Of a stretch of DNA of 64,000 bases, positions 8,447 through 16,837 are shown piece by piece. Position 1 is the first letter of the stretch; each line of letters begins with the position of its first letter. The notes under the pieces were generated by a model. It ran no database searches, was not told the origin of the DNA, and saw nothing but the letters and a program-made list of their open reading frames with translations. The translations under genes and the position numbers were made by a program. The stretch is from Chitinophagaceae bacterium (GTDB lineage Bacteria; Bacteroidota; Bacteroidia; Chitinophagales; Chitinophagaceae), in assembly GCA_014879565.1 (NCBI GenBank), contig JACSRW010000026.1, forward strand, positions 1-64,000. The letters run 5' to 3'.

Positions 8447-10702
8447 TTAAAAGAAAAGAGTAAAACTAAGCCGGGCGAAAAACGGGGTGCCGGGGGTAAA
8501 ATGGATTTCTGAAACAGGCGCTGATTCATTGAACAAACGACTTTCTGTATCAAACTGCGTTTCCTTCCACCGGGCATCAAACAGGTTCTGTATACTGAGA
8601 CCGGCCTCCCATTTTTTGCGGCTAAAATTCAGCGCCGCATCCGCGACAAAATATCCTTTTGCGAGTACTGAATTATCCTCGTTGGCCGGCCGGTCAGCCA
8701 TATACCGGTAACGAATACTGCCATTCCATCCGGACTCACGGCGCCAGGTGAAGCCGCCTACACTGGTAAACCGGGGGGCAAGGGGTAACCTGTTTTCCGC
8801 TTTAGGTACATCAAGGGCACGGGGATCAGCGATACTGAAATCCATATCTGCATAAAGGTTCTTCAGCAATTCGTACCGGAGGGAAAGATCCCAACCGAGC
8901 CGGCGGGTGCGGCCGCCCGGTTCCACTACGCCTTCATCTCCTACATATACAAACTCCTGTTTCATCCACATATACCAGAACGCAGTTTGCAGCATGGCTT
9001 TTTTACCCAGTTTAACAATGGCGCCGAGATCACTGCCCCAGGCAGGGGTCACCACTTCTTTGCCATCCTGCTGTACGGCAACACGGGTGTCGTTGCTGTG
9101 AAAGCCCTGGCCATTCTGCCAGTATAACTGTACCTGGTCATTGATCCGGTAATTCAGGTTCAGTTTGGGACTGATTATGGCAGACTGTGAACGACCTGTG
9201 ACACTGGTCAGCAGGTCTTCATACCGGTTGCTGAAATGATCTGCCCGTATACCGAGACCCAGGTCCACTTTATTGCTGAGAAATATTTTTTCCTGCAGAA
9301 AAATTCCGGCGTTCAGTTCCCGGATATTGCCCAGGGCAATCCGGCTGCTGGTGATGGTCCGGTTAACTGTGCGGGAGAGTTCATTGTTATGAACGGCATC
9401 ATACCGGAAACCGGCCCCCGTAATAAAACGGCTTCTTTTCCCGAAAAGTGAATGGTCCTGCTGATAACTCAGGGTATAACCCAGGATATCTCTTTTTTCC
9501 TTTTGCCGGATCTGGTCGCCGTTTACGGGATCTTCCTTGAAAAAGGTAAAGTTGGAATACAACTCAAATTCGTAGCGGGAGTAGTATAACTGGTTGCGTA
9601 ATACGGCCCCGTTGGTGAGATTATGTAAAAATTCAGCGCTGGCATTATACCTGGCGGTATTGCCTCCTTCCTTATCATCAATCGCGCCAAAGAATCCGAT
9701 ACTGCCATCTTCAACCGCCCGGTCTGGTATCTGACCACTGGCATTCCACTTACTTTTAAGGGCACTGACCAGGGCAGTCAGGGAACTGTTTTTTCCGGTG
9801 CTGCCATGGTATTTAATCATCCCGTTCAGGCGGCTGAAATCCTGCGGACTGTCAAAGTAACCCTGCGTAAATGACCCTTCCCCGGCAATATACAGACTCT
9901 GGTTTTTCTCCCGGGCACCTGCTGAAAGCAGGTTGATGCCCGTGATCGCCCGCAGCGTATTATATTGTCCGCCTTCCAGTTTGGCAAAATTATGCTGAAG
10001 ATGATTTTTAGTCCGGAATGAAACATAACCGGCTGTGGCGAGATTGCCTTTGTCGGCATCAAAGGGCCCCTTACTGAAATTTACTTTTTCAATCAGTTCG
10101 GGAATGACGAAATGAAGATCGGCATAACCCTGTCCGTGGGCATGACTCACCATATTTACCGGCAATCCGTCAACCGAGAGATGGATATCTGTTCCATGAT
10201 CCAGGTCAAAACCGCGCAGAAAAATCTGCTCCGCCTTGCCCCCGCCGGCGTGCTGCCCGATAAAAAGCCCGGGTACCATCCGGAGTACTTCCTGTGAGTT
10301 GACGATAGGACGAAGATGGATATCCAGATCACTGATGGTTTTAAAAACACCGGTTTTGGCAGAGGCTCTGACCAAAACATCGTTCAGGGTGGTGACACGG
10401 GTGCGGAGATACAGCGTGCCAGCCATCCATTCGGTTTCAGTGAGTTCCCTGGTTTCAAATCCCACTGCTGTAATCAGCAGTTTTTTTATACCGGCTGGCA
10501 GTTGTTTCAGGGAGACAAACCCGTTTTCATCAGAGATTTCCATAAAACTGAAATCAGAACTATAAACAGTTGCATCCGTAACAGGGGTTTTCCCGGTTTC
10601 GCTGAGCAGGGTAAGGCCAGCCGGTTTGCCCTGGCCGGCAACAGCCAGGCTGAAAGTCATCCATAAAGTAAGCAGCCAATTTTTTTTCATGGTTTGCGGC
10701 AT
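8447..10702 (-). CDS. TonB-dependent outer-membrane receptor embedded in the hyp operon
   Basis: A 751-aa protein with a signal peptide (MKKNWLLTLWMTFSLAVAGQ; an ATG at 10690 is an alternative start), a carboxypeptidase-regulatory-like domain (about 30-105), a plug domain (about 120-240) and a 22-strand barrel ending in an aromatic residue (SFTLFF). The plug has an unusual His cluster, SHAHGQGYADLHF, preceded by DLDHGTD, which suggests metal-chelate contact. It sits between hypD (23 bp upstream) and hypE (9 bp downstream), so its product is made together with the nickel-hydrogenase maturation proteins. The best hypothesis is uptake of nickel or a nickel chelate. The substrate is not known from sequence, and heme, zinc and cobalt remain possible. 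Confidence 0.9.
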   Translation of the reverse strand: MPQTMKKNWLLTLWMTFSLAVAGQGKPAGLTLLSETGKTPVTDATVYSSDFSFMEISDENGFVSLKQLPAGIKKLLITAVGFETRELTETEWMAGTLYLRTRVTTLNDVLVRASAKTGVFKTISDLDIHLRPIVNSQEVLRMVPGLFIGQHAGGGKAEQIFLRGFDLDHGTDIHLSVDGLPVNMVSHAHGQGYADLHFVIPELIEKVNFSKGPFDADKGNLATAGYVSFRTKNHLQHNFAKLEGGQYNTLRAITGINLLSAGAREKNQSLYIAGEGSFTQGYFDSPQDFSRLNGMIKYHGSTGKNSSLTALVSALKSKWNASGQIPDRAVEDGSIGFFGAIDDKEGGNTARYNASAEFLHNLTNGAVLRNQLYYSRYEFELYSNFTFFKEDPVNGDQIRQKEKRDILGYTLSYQQDHSLFGKRSRFITGAGFRYDAVHNNELSRTVNRTITSSRIALGNIRELNAGIFLQEKIFLSNKVDLGLGIRADHFSNRYEDLLTSVTGRSQSAIISPKLNLNYRINDQVQLYWQNGQGFHSNDTRVAVQQDGKEVVTPAWGSDLGAIVKLGKKAMLQTAFWYMWMKQEFVYVGDEGVVEPGGRTRRLGWDLSLRYELLKNLYADMDFSIADPRALDVPKAENRLPLAPRFTSVGGFTWRRESGWNGSIRYRYMADRPANEDNSVLAKGYFVADAALNFSRKKWEAGLSIQNLFDARWKETQFDTESRLFNESAPVSEIHFTPGTPFFARLSFTLFF

Positions 10703-10725
10703 GATATATTAAATATTTTTATGCG

Positions 10726-11817
10726 TTAAACCGTGCCGGACGAATAATGATAATAGGCGGCACAGGCTCCTTCACTGCTCACCATCGGGGCGCCGAGAGG
10801 GTGCTCGGGTTTACACTGGGTGCCAAAATTCGGGCACTCAAAGGGTTTTTTCAAACCTTTCATAATATCTCCGCTGATGCAGGAGGGGTTTTCCCGGGCC
10901 AGGGGGATATCAATCCGGAATTTTACCCGGGCATTATAATTTTTGTACCGGTCATTGACTTCAAATCCGCTCTGGGGAATAGTGCCGATACCTCTCCACA
11001 TCCGGTCGCTTACCGAGAAAACCTGCTCCATGGTTTCTTTGGCCATGCGGTTGCCTTCCCGTTGCACATACCGTGTATATTGGTTCTCCAGTTTGTATTC
11101 TCCCTTTTCCAGTTGCTGTACGGCCATCAGGATACCCTGCAGCAGGTCCACCGGTTCAAAGCCGGTGATCACAACCGGGGTTTTATATTTTTCCACCACG
11201 GGATAATACTCTTCCATGCCCATGATGGTGCAGACATGTCCGGCGGCCAGGAATGCGTCAATCTGGTTTTCGGGGTCGCCCAGGATGGCTTCCATAGCCG
11301 GTGGCACCAGTACATGGGAAGCCAGAATGCTGTAATTGGGAACGTCGCTTTTATCAGCATGTATGATACTGAGAGCATTGGCCGGAGCGGTGGTTTCAAA
11401 CCCCACGGCAAAAAAGACCACTTCCTTATCCGGATTTTCCTGCGCCAGTTTTACGGCTTCTAGCGGAGAATAGAGAATACGGACATCTGCTCCCTCCGCT
11501 TTGGCATCCAGCAGACTTTTTTCGGATCCGGGTACCCGCAGCATATCCCCGAAGGAACAAATAATCACCTGTGGCTGACGGGCCAGAAATACCGCTTCAT
11601 CAATAATACTGACCGGGGTTACACAAACCGGACAACCGGGTCCATGTACCATGGTAATCTGTTCCGGCAGCATTTCCAGAATACCGTTTTTAACCAGGCT
11701 ATGAGTCTGCCCGCCGCAGATCTCCATGATTTTCCAGGGGCGGGTGGTTACCTGGTGAATCTGTTCCAGGTATTGTCTGACGAGTTCAGGATCGCGGTAT
11801 TCGGAGAGGAATTTCAT
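10726..11817 (-). CDS. hypD: Hydrogenase maturation protein HypD
   Basis: A 363-aa protein that with HypC forms the scaffold on which Fe(CN)2CO is assembled. Seen are MEICGGQTH near the N-terminus, GPGCPVCVTP with the conserved cysteines, and the C-terminal [4Fe-4S] region with CISGDIMKG, PFECPNFGTQC and EGACAAYY. Length is normal. It starts 39 bp after the hypC stop, with the spacer filled by a 7-bp stutter that ends at its ATG. Confidence 0.96.
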   Translation of the reverse strand: MKFLSEYRDPELVRQYLEQIHQVTTRPWKIMEICGGQTHSLVKNGILEMLPEQITMVHGPGCPVCVTPVSIIDEAVFLARQPQVIICSFGDMLRVPGSEKSLLDAKAEGADVRILYSPLEAVKLAQENPDKEVVFFAVGFETTAPANALSIIHADKSDVPNYSILASHVLVPPAMEAILGDPENQIDAFLAAGHVCTIMGMEEYYPVVEKYKTPVVITGFEPVDLLQGILMAVQQLEKGEYKLENQYTRYVQREGNRMAKETMEQVFSVSDRMWRGIGTIPQSGFEVNDRYKNYNARVKFRIDIPLARENPSCISGDIMKGLKKPFECPNFGTQCKPEHPLGAPMVSSEGACAAYYHYSSGTV

Positions 11818-11859
11818 GGTGAGTGGTGAATAGTGAGTAGTGGGTGGTGAGAGAGGTCA
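11818..11859 (-). repeat. 7-bp stutter spanning the whole hypC-hypD spacer
   Basis: Six 7-bp units run from the T of the hypC TGA to the base before the hypD ATG: TGACCTC, TCTCACC, ACCCACT, ACTCACT, ATTCACC, ACTCACC. The stop-to-start distance is exactly 42 bp, or six units. Confidence 0.8.
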
Positions 11860-12105
11860 GGATTCCAGTTCATCCATTTCGCCCATGGCTTTCAGGTATT
11901 CAAAGGTTTGCCGGGCTTCTTCTTCATCCACCTTACCGATGGCCACCCCCACATGTACCAGTACATAATCACCAATCTGCGCATCCGGTACCATAGAAAG
12001 GTTTACTTCTTTGGTAATTCCGCCAAAGGAGACTTTACCCTGCCTGAAGGTTTCATCCAGCTGGGCACTGATGGAGATGAGTTTACCGGGAATAGCAAGA
12101 CACAT
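11857..12105 (-). CDS. hypC: Hydrogenase maturation chaperone HypC
   Basis: An 82-aa HypC/HupF/HoxL chaperone. The invariant N-terminus MCLAIPGK with catalytic C2 decides the start at 12105, even though the frame is open further upstream into hypF. It delivers the iron moiety from HypD to the large-subunit precursor. 11 bp after hypF. Only one HypC-type protein is seen; no HybG/HoxL paralogue is nearby. Confidence 0.95.
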   Translation of the reverse strand: MCLAIPGKLISISAQLDETFRQGKVSFGGITKEVNLSMVPDAQIGDYVLVHVGVAIGKVDEEEARQTFEYLKAMGEMDELES

Positions 12106-12116
12106 AAGCAATAGGT

Positions 12117-14438
12117 TTATGTCAGGTCCGGCTCCAGAGCTTTCCGGGCCTGTTGTTTTAAAGAATGTTGCTCCCATGCGAAATACGCCAGCTGACCAAA
12201 GCCAATGCATTCATCATTGGGACTAAGTTCTCTGTGAAAATACAGTTTATAATCTTTTCCAAGCTGTTCTGTTAACAGTTCAATCAGCAGTGTATTCTGA
12301 AAAACACCCCCGCTGCAGGCAATTTTTTTCACCCCGGCGTTTTGAGCCACCAGCCGGATCATTTCCACCAGGGTGAGAAAGACTTTCCGGGCGATTAAAG
12401 CTACCTGAAGACCGCCTGCCTGGTCCTGCAAAACACCGGCGATCATCGGGGCCCAGTCAAGCTGGTTCTGGCTTATGGATACCGGATAAGGCGCTGCGGA
12501 AGTATCCGTACATTTTCGGGCAGCCACTTCCAGTTTCATGGCGGCTTCTCCTTCATAGGAATTGAATGACTGCAAACGGAGTATCGCCGCGATGCCGTCG
12601 AGGAGCCGGCCCATACTGGAAGTACTGAGGGGGAGGGGCTGCTGCAGCAATTTCAGGTAGAATTCTCTTTCCTGCGGCGAAAAGAGATCGCGGATCGTCA
12701 TCAGCTGGTCTATATCTTTCCGGAGAAGGGAAACAGCGGAAATCCGTGGCTCCTTGCTCATTTTATCGTTCAGCAGGTGAGGAAAATAAGAAAGGTGACA
12801 GTAACGTTCCATTTGAGGACCATACAATAAGAAGAACTCACCGCCCCAGACCTGCTCATCCTCTCCATATCCGGTTCCGTCCCAGATTACCCCCAATATT
12901 TTACCGGAATGGCTGAGTAATCCATTTTCAGCCAGTACAGCAGCAAAATGTGCTTTGTGGTGTTGTATCAGGGTAAGCGGCAGTTTCCATTCTTCCGCCA
13001 GTTCCCTGCCTTTTTGGGTTACATAATATCCGGGATGGCTGTCAGCAAGTATATGTGCCGGCCGCATTTGCAGCATATCAAGCAAGTGTGATAAGGTGTA
13101 TTCGTAGGCTGATTGTGACTCAAAACCTTCCTGGTCACCCAGGTACTGGCTGACAAAAAGATTGTCCCCCTTATTGAGGGCAAAAGCGCTTTTTAGCTCA
13201 GCTCCCATGGCCAGTACGTTTTTTTCCAGGCTGAACGGAGGGGGATAATAATTGGGGGCCATACCGCGGGAGCGGCGCAGGATTACCGGTGTGTCGTTGT
13301 GACGGGTAAACTGGATGACACTGTCGTCCTGCGGCGTAATGATTTCCCGGTCATAACTGATGATGAAATCGGCGAAATCACTCAACCAGAGCAAAGCGTC
13401 TTCATCAGTATATATAATGGGACTGCCGCTGAGGTTGCCACTGGTCGCCACCAGAGGTTTGTTCCACTGATCCATAATCAGAGCCAGCAATGCTGTATAG
13501 GGAAGCATGACCCCGATCTTGTCCAGTCCTGGCGCAATGAGCTCCGTGCAAATACCAGTGCCGGTTTCATCTTTAAGCGTACACAGCACAATCGGCGCCT
13601 GTTTACTTTGCAGGGCTTTTTTTTCTTTTTCCGAAAGGTGCACATCCGCGGCGATCATCTCTGCGGAAGGATATAAGAGCGCAAAGGGTTTGGCCGGCCG
13701 GTGTTTTCTTTCCCGTAAGGTGGAAACGGAATAATACTTGGTCGCGTCACAGATCAGCAGGTACCCGCCGATACCTTTTACTGCAATAATATGTCCGTGC
13801 CGGAGCGATTCATTTACGATCAGCAGGATGCTTTCCGGGTCTTTGGTGATTTCGACTCCATTGTTGTCAAAGAGGTGCATGGGTATGGCGCAGTCAGGGC
13901 ATGAATTGGTCTGACTGAAATGGCGCCGGTCATGAATATCATTGTATTCTTCTTCACAGGCCATACACATCGGGAGGTCCGCCATAGTGGTATGGCAGCG
14001 GTCATAAGGAAGGGCCGTGCTGATGGAATATCGCGGGCCACATTCCAGACAGGTGGTAAAAGGATATAACGCGCGGCGGTTGTCCGGGTTCCTTATTTCC
14101 TGCAGGCATTGGGGACAAATGGCTATATCCGGTGTGAGTAGTAAATCGGGACTGGCTGAAGGATCACTTTCGCTGATCCGGAATGATGAGAAGGTCTGAG
14201 GCCTGACTTCTTCCATATTGTGGGAACGGATCAGGGCATTGGCCGGGGGTTGCTGAAGCAGTTTGCTGTAAAATAGCTGTGCTTCTTCGGAGCCGGCATT
14301 GAATAAAATGTGTACCCCGTCGTTTCCGTTGCTGACCTGGCCTGATATCCCCATGGAGCCGGCAGCACGGCATACAAAGGGCCGGAAGCCAACTCCCTGC
14401 ACTAATCCGCCGATATGGATATGCCAGGTACTCATCAT
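12117..14438 (-). CDS. hypF: Carbamoyltransferase HypF
   Basis: About 773 aa from the ATG at 14438 (or 14435; MMSTWHIHIGG). Domains: acylphosphatase (GLVQGVGFRPFV, about 10-90), two zinc fingers with CPQC/CLEC and CMAC/CPDC pairs (about 105-190), a YrdC-like domain (about 200-380) and a Kae1-like carbamoyltransferase domain to the C-terminus (including HHKAH and the CSGGVFQNTLL nucleotide-site motif). It transfers carbamoyl from carbamoyl phosphate to the HypE cysteine. The frame is open up to 14495 but that would overlap hypB; the later Met matches where homologues begin. Gaps of 17 bp to hypB and 11 bp to hypC mark one operon. Confidence 0.95.
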   Translation of the reverse strand: MMSTWHIHIGGLVQGVGFRPFVCRAAGSMGISGQVSNGNDGVHILFNAGSEEAQLFYSKLLQQPPANALIRSHNMEEVRPQTFSSFRISESDPSASPDLLLTPDIAICPQCLQEIRNPDNRRALYPFTTCLECGPRYSISTALPYDRCHTTMADLPMCMACEEEYNDIHDRRHFSQTNSCPDCAIPMHLFDNNGVEITKDPESILLIVNESLRHGHIIAVKGIGGYLLICDATKYYSVSTLRERKHRPAKPFALLYPSAEMIAADVHLSEKEKKALQSKQAPIVLCTLKDETGTGICTELIAPGLDKIGVMLPYTALLALIMDQWNKPLVATSGNLSGSPIIYTDEDALLWLSDFADFIISYDREIITPQDDSVIQFTRHNDTPVILRRSRGMAPNYYPPPFSLEKNVLAMGAELKSAFALNKGDNLFVSQYLGDQEGFESQSAYEYTLSHLLDMLQMRPAHILADSHPGYYVTQKGRELAEEWKLPLTLIQHHKAHFAAVLAENGLLSHSGKILGVIWDGTGYGEDEQVWGGEFFLLYGPQMERYCHLSYFPHLLNDKMSKEPRISAVSLLRKDIDQLMTIRDLFSPQEREFYLKLLQQPLPLSTSSMGRLLDGIAAILRLQSFNSYEGEAAMKLEVAARKCTDTSAAPYPVSISQNQLDWAPMIAGVLQDQAGGLQVALIARKVFLTLVEMIRLVAQNAGVKKIACSGGVFQNTLLIELLTEQLGKDYKLYFHRELSPNDECIGFGQLAYFAWEQHSLKQQARKALEPDLT

Positions 14439-14455
14439 ATTTACAATGGATGCCC

Positions 14456-15208
14456 CTATACGTTCTCGGGCAACAGTACTTTTTCCTTCAGCCACTGGTA
14501 CCAGGCGGGTAATCCTTCCCCGCTGGTGCAGCTGACTTCAATAAACCGGAGATTCGGGTTCACCTGCAGCGCGTATTCCTTCACCTTCTCCATACTGAAA
14601 GGTACATAAGGCAACAGGTCGGTTTTGTTGATAATACAAAGGGTGGATGTATGGAACATGTCGGGATACTTGATGGGTTTATCATCTCCCTCGGTGACAC
14701 TGATGATCACCACTCTTTCCTTTTCTCCCAGGTCAAACATAGCAGGACAAACCAGGTTGCCCACGTTTTCAATAAAGAGGATGGAGTTTTCCGCGGGTTT
14801 CATGCCCTGAATGGCATGCAGGATCATATGGGCGTCCAGGTGACAGCCCTTGCCGGTATTAATCTGGGCCACTTTGGTACCGGTGGCATGAATCCTGTCC
14901 GCATCCCTTGATGTCTGCTGATCCCCTTCTATAACATAGCAGGTGTATTCGTTTTTCAGATCGGTAAGGGTTCTCTCAAGCAGGGAAGTTTTTCCCGAGC
15001 CCGGTGAACTGACAAGATTCAGGGCCAGAATATTTTTGGCTTCAAAATAGCCGCGGTTACGCTCAGCCAGCAGGTTGTTCTCATACAGCACATCCTTTTC
15101 TACTTCCAGGATCGTTTTACTGTGGGAATGTCCGTGATCATGTGTGTGATCATGGCCATGATGATGGTGGGAGGAAGAGGTAGCATCACATCCGCAGGTA
15201 GCACACAT
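14456..15208 (-). CDS. hypB: Hydrogenase/nickel GTPase HypB with His-rich N-terminus
   Basis: A 250-aa SIMIBI-class GTPase that inserts nickel into the large subunit. It begins MCATCGC, the CxxCGC high-affinity nickel site, then has ten histidines between residues 14 and 29 (nickel storage), a P-loop SPGSGKT (about 68-74), the metal-switch region with GKGCHLDA, and NKTDL. First gene of the hyp run. Its usual partner HypA is not encoded anywhere in this window. Confidence 0.95.
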   Translation of the reverse strand: MCATCGCDATSSSHHHHGHDHTHDHGHSHSKTILEVEKDVLYENNLLAERNRGYFEAKNILALNLVSSPGSGKTSLLERTLTDLKNEYTCYVIEGDQQTSRDADRIHATGTKVAQINTGKGCHLDAHMILHAIQGMKPAENSILFIENVGNLVCPAMFDLGEKERVVIISVTEGDDKPIKYPDMFHTSTLCIINKTDLLPYVPFSMEKVKEYALQVNPNLRFIEVSCTSGEGLPAWYQWLKEKVLLPENV

Positions 15209-15314
15209 AAAATTCGTTTTTGGTTTATGTTTCGGTTATATCATTTACTTATACTCAGCCGGATACAGGTCCGTTTGCCGGTCCTGTAATGTATGTAAAA
15301 AGCGGCCTGACTGT

Positions 15315-15512
15315 TTATTTTTTAACAGCTGCTGAACGGTATCTCTTGTATAACAGAATACCAATGGCCAGCACGGCAATTAATCCGATGGCATGCTCTG
15401 GTTCAACGAAATAGTGCTGAATGGTGAAGCCATGTGTATGACCGTGACCTTCATGCGCAAAAGAACCGAAAGCCGTACCAAGAGCAGCCAGTGTCAGGAA
15501 ATATTTTTTCAT
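15315..15512 (-). CDS. Small His-rich single-span membrane protein beside the hydrogenase genes
   Basis: A 65-aa protein from the ATG at 15512 (MKKYFLTLAALGTAFGSFA, a signal peptide or first helix), then the motif HEGHGHTHG on the periplasmic side, a short loop with FVEPEHAIG, and a C-terminal membrane helix (LIAVLAIGILLYKRY). PEHAIG in a helix start recalls HupE/UreJ-type nickel proteins, but the protein is far too short to be HupE. The His cluster and position between hypB and hyaA suggest periplasmic nickel binding. Not recognised as a named family. Confidence 0.65.
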   Translation of the reverse strand: MKKYFLTLAALGTAFGSFAHEGHGHTHGFTIQHYFVEPEHAIGLIAVLAIGILLYKRYRSAAVKK

Positions 15513-15562
15513 ATCCGATCTTTTCAGGTTACCAATATTAAACTTCAATTCCTCCCCCCTGC

Positions 15563-15598
15563 CTGACTTTTGTCATAGAATTGTCTGACAGTAGTCAG
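15563..15598. promoter_or_regulatory. Two TGAC-N4-GTCA inverted repeats between the divergent hydrogenase units
   Basis: Site 1 CTGACTTTTGTCAT (15563-15576) and site 2 CTGACAGTAGTCAG (15585-15598, a perfect 5-bp inverted repeat) have centres 22 bp apart, two helical turns. The TGA-N6-TCA core with added C/G is the architecture bound by CRP/FNR-family dimers. They lie 50 bp upstream of the small membrane protein gene and 80-115 bp upstream of hyaA, so they could govern both directions. Confidence 0.6.
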
Positions 15599-15677
15599 CG
15601 GGATCAGGTGTTGAAATCAATAACTATGCTGACACGATTCCCCCTTTTTCTAACGGCTTTGCCATAAAACGATTTGC

Positions 15678-16805
15678 ATGGACAACGCAACAATGCAAAA
15701 ATCCCCTACTTATTTAGAGGAATTTAAAAGAAAAGGATATTCCCGTAAGGATTTCCTGAAATTCTGCACCCTGATGGCCGCCTATCTCGGGCTGGAAAAT
15801 TCATCCGTGGGACAGGTGGTGCAGGCGCTTAGTAATAAACCCAGGCTTCCGGTGATCTGGCTGCATTTCCAGGAATGCACCTGCTGCAGTGAGTCATTTA
15901 TCCGCTCCTCTCACCCGATTGTGGCGGATGTGCTCCTGGACCAGATTTCCCTCGATTATACGGAAACCCTGATGGCAGCATCCGGCCATCAGGCGGAGGA
16001 AGCGATGAAAAACACCATGACAAAGTATAAGGGGGAATATATCCTCTGTGTGGAGGGCAGTGTACCCACTGCTGCGGATGGGGTGTATTGTATGATCGGC
16101 GGTAAAACTTCATTACAGATACTTGAAGAAGCCGCTGAAGGCGCCAAAGCAATCATTGCCTGGGGCAGTTGTGCCAGCAATGGTTGTGTGCAGGCAGCCA
16201 AACCCAACCCCACATCCGCTACACCGATTCATAAACTGGTGAAAGGGAAACCTGTCATCAAAGTGCCCGGATGTCCCCCGATCGGGGAAGTGATGGCCGG
16301 TGTGATTGTACATGTGGTAACATTCGGCCGTCTGCCTGAACTTGACGGACTGGGCAGACCCAAAGCTTTTTACAGCAAACGGGTACACGATACCTGTTAC
16401 CGCAGACCCTATTATGATGCCGGTTTATATGTGGAAAGTTTCGATGACGAAAATGCGAAAAAGGGATACTGTTTGTATAAGGTCGGGTGCAAGGGGCCAT
16501 CAACCTACAATGCCTGCGGCGTGACCAAATGGAATAACGGGGTAAGTTTCCCGATACAGTCCGGTCACGGCTGTTTCGGCTGCAGCGAAGAAAACTACTG
16601 GGATAATGGCCGGATTTATCAGCGGGCTTCCGCTTTCCCGGGATTCGGCATTGAATCCACCGCCGATATGGTTGGTAAAGTGGCCCTGGGTGTTACCGCC
16701 GGTGCCCTGGCGGCGCATGCGGTGATGACCAATGTGCGCAAGAAAAAACTGATCAAAGGACTGGAAAAGGAAGGAAAGGAAAGTGAAAAAGAACTGAAAG
16801 ACTAA
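15678..16805 (+). CDS. hyaA: [NiFe]-hydrogenase small subunit, six-cysteine O2-tolerant type
   Basis: A 375-aa electron-transfer subunit of a membrane-bound uptake hydrogenase. Proximal cluster ligands are C67, C70, C165 and C199. Extra cysteines C69 (in ECTCCSES) and C170 (CASNGC) occupy the positions of C19 and C120 in E. coli Hyd-1, with matching spacing (C165 to C170 = 5, C165 to C199 = 34). This is the [4Fe-3S] signature of O2-tolerant group 1d enzymes. The distal cluster has H237, C240, C265 and C271, and the medial cluster C280, C299 and C302. The Tat signal reads SRKDFLK (R23-K24) rather than RR. A C-terminal hydrophobic stretch (about 330-350) would anchor it in the membrane. 32 bp before hyaB. 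Confidence 0.95.
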   Translation: MDNATMQKSPTYLEEFKRKGYSRKDFLKFCTLMAAYLGLENSSVGQVVQALSNKPRLPVIWLHFQECTCCSESFIRSSHPIVADVLLDQISLDYTETLMAASGHQAEEAMKNTMTKYKGEYILCVEGSVPTAADGVYCMIGGKTSLQILEEAAEGAKAIIAWGSCASNGCVQAAKPNPTSATPIHKLVKGKPVIKVPGCPPIGEVMAGVIVHVVTFGRLPELDGLGRPKAFYSKRVHDTCYRRPYYDAGLYVESFDDENAKKGYCLYKVGCKGPSTYNACGVTKWNNGVSFPIQSGHGCFGCSEENYWDNGRIYQRASAFPGFGIESTADMVGKVALGVTAGALAAHAVMTNVRKKKLIKGLEKEGKESEKELKD

Positions 16806-16837
16806 CCCCATTACTGACGCTTACAAACAATCTACAA

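Noticed and set aside
12106-12210. 35-residue extension of HypC
   Set aside because: HypC must begin with Met-Cys; the extension overlaps hypF in another frame.
6848-15512. Mobile element carrying the hydrogenase genes
   Set aside because: No integrase, transposase, flanking direct repeats or tRNA; base and codon use look the same as the neighbours.
15600-15677. Sigma-54 promoter for hyaA
   Set aside because: No GG-N10-GC pair with proper flanks was found; the best candidate lacks the -12 GC.
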